Origin: an uncultured Verrucomicrobia subdivision 3 bacterium
GTDB taxonomy: Bacteria; Verrucomicrobiota; Verrucomicrobiia; Limisphaerales; UBA11358
Direction: 5' to 3'
DNA: 63,431 bases
NCBI GenBank assembly: GCA_903911825.1
Contig: CAIWFB010000050.1
Span: forward strand, 1-63,431
How positions within the stretch are numbered: position 1 is the first letter of the stretch; every line of letters begins with the position of its first letter. The position numbers and the translations under genes were made by a program. This document shows, piece after piece, positions 52,269 to 58,105 of this stretch. The notes beneath the pieces were generated by a model that worked only from the letters and a program-made list of their open reading frames with translations, searched no databases and was not told the origin of the DNA.

Positions 52269-52362
52269 TTTAGCCACGGATGGACAAAGATTCACACAGA
52301 TGGGGAAAATTTCCATCCGTTGCGAACCTGAATCTTTGATGATCTGTGTGCATCTATGGTTT
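52269..52362. repeat. Palindromic element A3 (CACAGAT-type, 94 bp)
   Basis: The left end TTTAGCCACGGATGGACAAA and the right end, reverse complemented, AAACCATAGATGCACACAGA are inverted copies of the same family as A1 and A2, with CACAGATnnn units. It begins 2 bp before the aminotransferase start and its right end touches the TGA stop of queE. Confidence 0.85.
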
Positions 52363-53105
52363 CAAACTCCGCGTTGTTCCGGCGGCCAGATGACTTTGTG
52401 TTGCTGGATCTGAAAGCGCACGGGCAAAGCATCGGCGATAATTTTTTCCACCAGTTCAACGCGTGAAATGGGCGTGAGTCCGGCGGGAACTTTTTTGAGC
52501 ACTTTATTCTGCTGCTCCGGAGTGAGCGGATGCACCCACGAAAACAGGAGCGGGCAGATGGCGTCGAGCTTGTGCGTGGCAATCTGCTGCTTGGCCCAGT
52601 CGTAATCTTCCTGCGTGCCGATGACGAATTTGATTTCGTCCGTGGCTTTCAGGTGTGGGAGATTTTCAAAACGGTTGCGGGCGACTTCACCGCTGGTGGG
52701 GCATTTCAGATCCACGATGCGATGCACACGCGGATCAATCTTAGAAACGTCGTGCGCGCCGCTGGTTTCGATGAGCACGGTGAAGCCCGCATCGCACAGC
52801 TGCTGCATGAGCGGTAGCGAATTTTTCTGGAGCAACGGTTCGCCGCCGGTGAGTTCGACGAGGGGCAATTTGAGATTTGAGATTTGAGATTTGAAATCCC
52901 CGAACGATGCGGCTTGTCGTTTCACTTCCGCGAGAATGTCCGTGAGCGTCTGTTTTTTGCCTTCCGTAAAAGCGTAGGCGGTGTCGCAGAAAGAACAGCG
53001 GAGGTCGCAGCCCGTGAGACGGATAAAAATACACGGGAGCCCAGCAAAAGTGCTTTCCCCTTGCAGGCTGAGATAGATTTCGTTGACGAGGAGCGTTTCG
53101 GACAT
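52362..53105 (-). CDS. queE: 7-carboxy-7-deazaguanine synthase (radical SAM)
   Basis: 247 residues from ATG 53105; the upstream in-frame ATG adds nine residues without support. QueE features: VNEIYLSLQGESTFAGLPCI at the N-terminus, the radical SAM cluster motif C33-x3-C37-x2-C40 (TGCDLRCSFCDTAY), LTGGEPLLQ and IETSGAHDVSKIDP. It makes the deazaguanine base of queuosine from carboxytetrahydropterin. No queC or queD is adjacent. An in-frame 7-bp repeat (52866-52900) gives FKSQISNLKL just before LVELTGGEPL. The stop TGA adjoins palindrome A3. No preQ1 riboswitch pattern was found upstream. Confidence 0.93.
   Translation of the reverse strand: MSETLLVNEIYLSLQGESTFAGLPCIFIRLTGCDLRCSFCDTAYAFTEGKKQTLTDILAEVKRQAASFGDFKSQISNLKLPLVELTGGEPLLQKNSLPLMQQLCDAGFTVLIETSGAHDVSKIDPRVHRIVDLKCPTSGEVARNRFENLPHLKATDEIKFVIGTQEDYDWAKQQIATHKLDAICPLLFSWVHPLTPEQQNKVLKKVPAGLTPISRVELVEKIIADALPVRFQIQQHKVIWPPEQRGV
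52866..52900 (-). repeat. 7-bp tandem repeat (TTGAGAT) within queE
   Basis: Three exact TTGAGAT units and one TTGAAAT are in direct repeat on the plus strand. In queE they are translated as GDFKSQISNLKL, directly ahead of the conserved LTGGEP strand. Confidence 0.85.
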
Positions 53106-53355
53106 CGGGCATAAAAATATCGCAAGGGGCAAAATTAAACAGGATTTTTCGACGAAGAAGCGGATTTGAATTCAGGACATTTCTGTCTATAAAATTGGCG
53201 GCAGCCTTTTCCTTTTTCTGAAATCGGGGAGCAAAAAGTTCCCTAATTTACGGATTTTTTTTCCGAAAGCGGCAAGGTTTTCCTGAGCCAAAAATTGTTT
53301 CAAATAATTCGCTGCGCGGGCTTCAGTCTTCGGTTTTTCTTCCGAAAAACAGTCG
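53106..53355. other. Intergenic region between queE and the subtilase-like pair
   Basis: A 250-bp gap between divergent genes. It is AT-rich in places and has a CGGATTTTTTTTCCG inverted repeat near 53250. No ORF with family resemblance, tRNA or riboswitch pattern is visible. It presumably holds promoters for both directions. Confidence 0.5.
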
Positions 53356-54909
53356 GTGAAATGCGTCGTTTTAGCGCGAATATGGCTGGTTGTTTTGGTG
53401 GGCTTTTGGCCGACTTCAGGAACTCTGCGGGCGGGTGATCTTGAGGTGATTGGCGGGGCGTTGATCCAATCCTTGGTGACCAACCTTGATGGCGCGGGTG
53501 TGGCGGTGCTGCAGCCGGAAGCGGGGGAGTCGGCAGCGACCAATTGGCAGGTGAATCCCACTGTGCTCGGTCAGCAAAACGAAGTCTTCACGTATTCGGC
53601 CAGTGGTGGTTCCACGAATCAATTTCCCAATACGCTGGGCGGAAGTTCTAGTCACGCGGGCGCGGTGGCAAAAAATTTTCACGCGCTGGCACCGGGTAGT
53701 CTTCGTTTGGATAATTGCGAGGCGAGTTATTTTTACAGTTCAATTGTTTCGCAGTTGGCGACTAATTTTAACAACCCGCTGGCCAATCAGAGCTTCACTT
53801 TTGGAAATGTTTCGGCGAGTGCGCAGCAGACGATTGATTGGAATTATGATAACTACGCTTCGCAATATAATACGCTCTTCATTTCGGCAGCGAACAATGG
53901 TGGCACCGTCAGTCCGCCCGCCACTAGCTACAATGGTTTGGCGGTGGGTGCTTACAACGGGAGCTCCAGCGTGGGGCCAACGATTGATAATGGACGGGCC
54001 AAACCAGATTTGACGGCTCCCGGCAGTTCGACGAGCTATTCCACCCCACTCGTCACGGGGGCGGCGGCGTTGTTGCGGCAAGCCGCCGTGCGCGGCGATG
54101 GTGGTGACACGAATGCGGCGGCGGATCTGCGCGTGACCAAGGCGTTGCTCCTAAACGGCGCTATCAAGCCGGCGGGTTGGACGAACCAATTTCCATCGCC
54201 TTTGGATAAACGCTACGGTGCGGGCGTGGTGAACGTCTTCAATTCCTATCGCCAATTGACCGCCGGGAAAAAAAATCCGAGTGCGATGTTTTTTACGGCC
54301 ACGAATAGTGCGCATGGCGTGGCGGGAAGCGCGAATCCCATCAATGCCTTGAGCGGTTGGGATTACAATACCAACTCAAGCGTCGCGGGGAGCAACGGCG
54401 TGAGCCATTATTTCTTCAATGTTACTAATGGGATTGCCGAAGCCACCTTCACGGCTACGGCGACGTTGGTGTGGAACCGCCATTTGCGTAAAACGGGTAT
54501 CAACAATCTGGATCTATATCTGTATGAGGCCGATTCCGGCGCGTGTGTGGCGGTCAGCGCGAGTTTGGTGGACAACGTAGAACATCTCTATCTGCCCCGG
54601 CTGATGCCTGGGCGTTACGATCTGCAAGTTGTAAAAAATGGGGGCACTATGATCAGCGCCACTGAGCCGTATGCGTTGGCGTTTGAATTTTTCTCAATGC
54701 CGCTCAAGGTCGCGCCCTCAGCCAATGGTCTAGTGCTGACATGGCCGGTTTATCCGACAGGCTTTACGTTGCAGATGGCGACCAATCTGGTGCCGCCTTT
54801 GGTTTGGACGCCGCTGACAAATGTAACCGTGCTAGTCACCAATAATGAAAATTGCGCGGTAGTTTCGCCAACTGAGGGCACTCAAATTTTCCGATTGAGT
54901 CGCCAGTGA
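53356..54909 (+). CDS. Secreted subtilase-like (S8-fold) protein, copy 1
   Basis: 517 residues from a GTG start that gives a signal-like segment (ARIWLVVLVGFWPTSGTLRA). The order of elements follows subtilases. GAGVAVLQPEAG is where DTG with the catalytic Asp would stand, here Pro-E55-Ala. SSSHAGAVAKNF has H100, FISAANNGGTVSPP has the oxyanion Asn (N181), and GSSTSYSTPLVTGAAALL has S227. A helix with LRVTKALLLNGAIKP closes the core, and a jelly-roll domain follows (LVWNRHLRKTGINNLDLYLY). The final 65 residues form the recurrent C-terminal module LVLTWPVYPTGFTL to FRLSRQ. The missing Asp suggests an inactive, altered or Glu-using protease. The next gene is a paralogue. Confidence 0.8.
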   Translation: MKCVVLARIWLVVLVGFWPTSGTLRAGDLEVIGGALIQSLVTNLDGAGVAVLQPEAGESAATNWQVNPTVLGQQNEVFTYSASGGSTNQFPNTLGGSSSHAGAVAKNFHALAPGSLRLDNCEASYFYSSIVSQLATNFNNPLANQSFTFGNVSASAQQTIDWNYDNYASQYNTLFISAANNGGTVSPPATSYNGLAVGAYNGSSSVGPTIDNGRAKPDLTAPGSSTSYSTPLVTGAAALLRQAAVRGDGGDTNAAADLRVTKALLLNGAIKPAGWTNQFPSPLDKRYGAGVVNVFNSYRQLTAGKKNPSAMFFTATNSAHGVAGSANPINALSGWDYNTNSSVAGSNGVSHYFFNVTNGIAEATFTATATLVWNRHLRKTGINNLDLYLYEADSGACVAVSASLVDNVEHLYLPRLMPGRYDLQVVKNGGTMISATEPYALAFEFFSMPLKVAPSANGLVLTWPVYPTGFTLQMATNLVPPLVWTPLTNVTVLVTNNENCAVVSPTEGTQIFRLSRQ

Positions 54910-54934
54910 GCTGGAATTTTAGCGGGGATGGCTT

Positions 54935-56590
54935 ATGCTTCGGCCAGTTCCGATGATAAAACATTTTTGGCATTGCCTGGTGCTGGTGACGTTCTGGAAC
55001 AGCTTAACCGCGCACGGCGGGGCGACGTTGGATGTGATCGGCGTCAGCGCCTTGCGTGCGATCACGACCAACCTCGACGGACGGGGCATTCGCGTGGCGC
55101 AGCCCGAGGCGTCCGGTCAGAACGACACCAATTTTGAGGTGAACCCAAATTTCATTGGGCAGCCGCAAAGTCTCTTTACCTATATTTCGGCAGCCGGCAC
55201 GGATACGAATTTCCCCAACCTCGTCGGCGGCTATTCGGGGCACGCGAAAGATGTGGGTAACACTTTTTACAGTCCCATTTTTTTTGGGGTAGCGACGAAT
55301 CTCGCGCACGTGGATAATTTCGACGCTAATTATTTTTATACGAACTACATTGGCTTACCGAGTCTCACCGCCATTGGCGATGCGATTGTGAATCAAAGTT
55401 TCACGTTCGGAAATGTCGTGACCAACTTGCCCACCCCGGCCAATCAGATTTCCGTGGCCGATCAGCAACAAGTGGATTCGGAATACGACAACTACGCGGA
55501 GCAAAACCACACCCTGTTCATTTCCGCTGTCAACAATGGCGGTTCAGTCAGTCCGCCGGGAACAGCTTACAATTCCATCGGCGTGGCCGCCTTTGCCCTG
55601 CCGCCGTATGGGGGCAGTTCTAGTATCGGGCCGACGGTGGACAATGGTCGTTGCAAGCCCGATATCACTGCGCCGGCGGATTATACCAGTTTTTCCACGC
55701 CGCAAATCGCGGGGACGGCGGCGCTGCTATTGCAAGCCGGGTTACGTGGCGATGGCGGCAGTGACACGAATGCCGCCGCCGACATTCGCGTGCTGAAAGC
55801 GTTGCTATTAAATGGTGCCGTGAAGCCGTTGAACTGGACGAATGGTGCGGCCACCCCGCTGGATGCGCGCTACGGTGCTGGCGTGGTGAATGTGCTAAAT
55901 ACTTACCAGCAACTTGCCGGTGGCAAGCATGGCTACACGGTTTCCGTGTCCGTTTCCACGGGCGCCGCGCATCCGCCGACGGGCGCGACTGGCACCGTGA
56001 GCGTCTTGAGTGGTTGGGATTTTAATACTAATTCCAGCAGCGTGCCGAATGACGGGGTGAACCACTATTATTTCAACGTCACGAACAGCGTGGCCGGACA
56101 AAAATTTCTCGCCACGGCCACGTTGACTTGGAATCGGCATTACAACGCGACCTATTTGATTAGCCCTGCTAGTATCAATGATCTCAACCTATTTCTCTAC
56201 AACTGTGCCAACAGTAATCTCGTGATGTGCAGCACCAGCCTCGTGGACAATGTCGAACATCTTTACGTCACTAATCTGGCGCAGGGCCGCTACGATTTGC
56301 AGGTTTTGAAACGCGGCGGCCTCGGCACGGTGAGCAACAGCGAAGCGTATGCGCTGGCGTTTGAATTTGTCGCCCCACCGTTGTTGACGGTCAGCGCGGG
56401 CACCAATTCTGGCTTGGGGTGGCCAATTTATCCGGCGGGATTTTTAGTAGAGGCGCGCACGAATCTGCTCGCCGGTGCTTGGCAAACCAATGGCGTGCCG
56501 GAGGTAATTTTTACGAATGGTCAGAGCAACATCCGGTTGAGCACGACGAATGCGCAGCAGTTTTTCCGGTTGCGGCGGCCGCATTTTTGA
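54935..56590 (+). CDS. Secreted subtilase-like (S8-fold) protein, copy 2
   Basis: 551 residues; ATG 54935 has GGGG upstream, and ATG 54953 gives a similar signal peptide (FWHCLVLVTFWNSLTAHG). It has the same plan as copy 1: GRGIRVAQPEASG with E58 in place of the catalytic Asp, YSGHAKDVGNTF with H103, FISAVNNGGSVSPPG, and DYTSFSTPQIAGTAALLLQA with S252. A beta-sandwich (TLTWNRHYNATYLISPASIN, then DLNLFLY) and the C-terminal module (GLGWPIYPAGFLVEARTNLL to FFRLRRPHF) follow. Both copies keep His, Asn and Ser but have changed the first acid in the same way. The last 80 bp overlap the convergent thiD gene. Confidence 0.8.
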   Translation: MLRPVPMIKHFWHCLVLVTFWNSLTAHGGATLDVIGVSALRAITTNLDGRGIRVAQPEASGQNDTNFEVNPNFIGQPQSLFTYISAAGTDTNFPNLVGGYSGHAKDVGNTFYSPIFFGVATNLAHVDNFDANYFYTNYIGLPSLTAIGDAIVNQSFTFGNVVTNLPTPANQISVADQQQVDSEYDNYAEQNHTLFISAVNNGGSVSPPGTAYNSIGVAAFALPPYGGSSSIGPTVDNGRCKPDITAPADYTSFSTPQIAGTAALLLQAGLRGDGGSDTNAAADIRVLKALLLNGAVKPLNWTNGAATPLDARYGAGVVNVLNTYQQLAGGKHGYTVSVSVSTGAAHPPTGATGTVSVLSGWDFNTNSSSVPNDGVNHYYFNVTNSVAGQKFLATATLTWNRHYNATYLISPASINDLNLFLYNCANSNLVMCSTSLVDNVEHLYVTNLAQGRYDLQVLKRGGLGTVSNSEAYALAFEFVAPPLLTVSAGTNSGLGWPIYPAGFLVEARTNLLAGAWQTNGVPEVIFTNGQSNIRLSTTNAQQFFRLRRPHF

Positions 56591-57401
56591 GTTGTCCGGC
56601 CAGCGGATTCAGCGCGAAATGTTTGCCGATGCGATAGCTTTCTGAAATGGCGTCCGTAATAAAATTTTTCCCGATCTCCACCGCGTGCGGCAAGCCATGA
56701 CCCAACGCTAACGCCGCGCAAATCGCCGCCGAATATGTGCAGCCCGTGCCGTGCGTGGAAACGCCTTTCACGAACGGTGCGGCGAGAATGAGTTCGGTTT
56801 CGCCGTCGAAGAAAATATCAATCGCCTCGCGGGAATTTTTTAAGTGGCCACCCTTCACCAACGCCGCGCAGCCGTAGCGTGAGTAAATCTCCCGCGCGGC
56901 GGTGCGCAAATCTTCCGGAGTGGAAATTTTCATGCCTGCGAGAATTTCCGCTTCGTCCAGATTGGGCGTGGTGAGCGTAGCGATGGGGAGCAATTTCTGG
57001 AGCATCACTTTCTCTGCGGCGGGAGCCAGTAAGCGCGCTCCGCTGGTGGAAACCATTACGGGATCGACGATGAGTTTTAAGTTTTTAGTTTTGAATGTTG
57101 AGTTCTGAAAAAAACTGACGACCACGTAAATGTTTTTGGCCGAGAAGAGCATTCCCGTTTTTACTGCGTCAGGCTTTAGTTCTTCATATACAGCTTCAAT
57201 CTGCTGCTGAAGTATTTTGGGCGAGCAGGCTTCCACAGCGAGCACCCGGCGGGGATTTTGCGCGGTCAGGCAGGCGACGGCGCTGGTGCCGTGAACGCCG
57301 AGCGCGGCAAAGGTTTTCAGGTCGGCCTGAATGCCCGCGCCGCCGCCGCTGTCAGAACCGGCAATGGTTAGGGCGATGGGAAATTGTTTTCGTTTGGTCA
57401 T
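56511..57401 (-). CDS. thiD: Hydroxymethylpyrimidine/phosphomethylpyrimidine kinase
   Basis: 296 residues from ATG 57401. ThiD marks: IALTIAGSDSGGGAGIQADL, LKTFAALGVHGTSAVACLTA, DPVMVSTSGARLLAPAAEKV, TPNLDEAEILAGMKISTPED, LVKGGHLKNSREAIDIFFDG and GTGCTYSAAICAALALGHGL. It phosphorylates HMP and HMP-P for thiamine synthesis. Two oddities: an in-frame 7-bp repeat (57072-57106) gives QNSTFKTKNLKL just before IVDPVM, and the C-terminus extends past the usual NPL end by about 27 residues (LKNAAAATGKTAAHSSCSTG) that are antisense to the end of the subtilase-like gene. No other thi gene and no TPP riboswitch are nearby. Confidence 0.93.
   Translation of the reverse strand: MTKRKQFPIALTIAGSDSGGGAGIQADLKTFAALGVHGTSAVACLTAQNPRRVLAVEACSPKILQQQIEAVYEELKPDAVKTGMLFSAKNIYVVVSFFQNSTFKTKNLKLIVDPVMVSTSGARLLAPAAEKVMLQKLLPIATLTTPNLDEAEILAGMKISTPEDLRTAAREIYSRYGCAALVKGGHLKNSREAIDIFFDGETELILAAPFVKGVSTHGTGCTYSAAICAALALGHGLPHAVEIGKNFITDAISESYRIGKHFALNPLAGQLKNAAAATGKTAAHSSCSTGCCSDHS
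57072..57106 (-). repeat. 7-bp tandem repeat (GAGTTTT-like) within thiD
   Basis: Five successive 7-mers on the plus strand: GAGTTTT, AAGTTTT, TAGTTTT, GAATGTT, GAGTTCT. Translated in thiD as QNSTFKTKNLKL. Confidence 0.8.
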
Positions 57402-57420
57402 TTTTAAGCGGTCAAAAAAT

Positions 57421-57456
57421 AACGCAAAGGCGCAGTGAGGCAAAGGCGCAAAGTTT
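57421..57456. repeat. CGCAAAGG-type short-unit repeat
   Basis: Units of about 8 bp (CGCAAAGG, CGCAGTGA, GGCAAAGG, CGCAAAG) directly precede element B, 20 bp upstream of the thiD start. It may be one arm of a further element whose other arm is lost, or a part of element B. Confidence 0.6.
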
Positions 57457-57548
57457 TTAACCGCTAATCCTGGCTAATTTTCGCTAATCAGAAAGCTATT
57501 CGCGGATAATTCTTATCAGCGGAGATTAGTCAGGATTAGTGGTTTAAA
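57457..57548. repeat. Palindromic element B (GCTAATC-type, 92 bp)
   Basis: The left arm TTAACCGCTAATCCTGGCTA and the right arm reverse complemented TTAAACCACTAATCCTGACT are inverted copies of 10-bp units (CGCTAATCCT, GGCTAATTTT, CGCTAATCAG). The plan is the same as elements A1-A3 (outer TTAACC, then repeated units) with a different unit sequence. The last two codons and the stop of the GNAT gene lie in its right arm. Confidence 0.85.
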
Positions 57549-58039
57549 ATCACCGGATGGAAGGAGCGCAGTGGGCCTTTGGTTTTGCGGAGCAAAATTT
57601 CCGACCGACCTTGCACCAAAAAGTCAGACAGCTCGCCAATGCGCTGGTAGCCGTGGTGTTCGTAGAATTTTTGCGCGCGGAGGTTGAAGTCGGAGACGCA
57701 GAGAAACGCATTCGGGCTTTGCTGAAAAATCCGTTCTTCGGCGAAAGCCAAAAGTTGCGCGCCTAATCCGCTGCCGCGCTGGTCGGGGTGGATGGCGAGG
57801 AGTTGGAGGTAGCCGTTCAGCACGCCGTCGAGATGCAAGACGAGCGCGCCGACGACTTGGTTTTCCATTTCGGCCACATAAACGTCGCGCTGCGGATTAG
57901 ACAGGCGCTGAAAAATCTGTTCGGCGCTAAAATTCAGGGTCAGCCACGGCTCGGAGGCAGCCATGAAGTCGGCGCAGAGGCGGGCTTCAGCGGCATTTTG
58001 CAAGGGCCGGATGAAAAGTTTGTCCATCAATTTGAGCAT
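57536..58039 (-). CDS. GNAT-family N-acetyltransferase
   Basis: 167 residues from ATG 58039; ATG 58027 (MDKLFIRPLQ) is an equally good start. A much longer ORF upstream runs antisense to polX and is not accepted. GNAT marks: YVAEMENQVVGALVLHLDGV, LQLLAIHPDQRGSGLGAQLL (acetyl-CoA P-loop QRGSGLG) and CVSDFNLRAQKFYEHHGYQR. It transfers acetyl from acetyl-CoA to an unknown amine. The conserved domain ends near ILLRKTKG; the tail ends LNH followed by a TAA contributed by palindrome B. The gene faces away from polX, with a 66-bp gap that holds a 7-bp repeat. Confidence 0.85.
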   Translation of the reverse strand: MLKLMDKLFIRPLQNAAEARLCADFMAASEPWLTLNFSAEQIFQRLSNPQRDVYVAEMENQVVGALVLHLDGVLNGYLQLLAIHPDQRGSGLGAQLLAFAEERIFQQSPNAFLCVSDFNLRAQKFYEHHGYQRIGELSDFLVQGRSEILLRKTKGPLRSFHPVILNH

Positions 58040-58061
58040 GCGGTGAAAACGCGGTGCAGAC

Positions 58062-58093
58062 AACTTTGAACTTTGAACTCCGCACCTTGAACC
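58062..58093. repeat. 7-bp tandem repeat (AACTTTG) between GNAT and polX
   Basis: AACTTTG AACTTTG AACTCCG CACCTTG AACC: two exact 7-mers plus decayed ones, 13 bp before the polX ATG in the divergent gap. Confidence 0.75.
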
Positions 58094-58105
58094 TATATTT
58101 GGCGC

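Noticed and set aside
49401..52362. CACAGAT repeats as a CRISPR array
   Set aside because: Units are 10 bp with 3-bp variation, arranged as inverted arms at gene ends; there are no unique spacers and no cas genes.
53106..53355. preQ1 riboswitch upstream of queE
   Set aside because: No AGAGGUUCUAGC-type hairpin and A-rich tail on the minus strand.
57402..57460. TPP riboswitch upstream of thiD
   Set aside because: No CUGAGA or ACCUGAUCU-type core; the gap holds CGCAAAGG repeats and a palindrome.
2341..58093. Transposon or insertion sequence linked to the repeats
   Set aside because: No transposase, integrase or target-site duplication was seen next to any repeat in the window.
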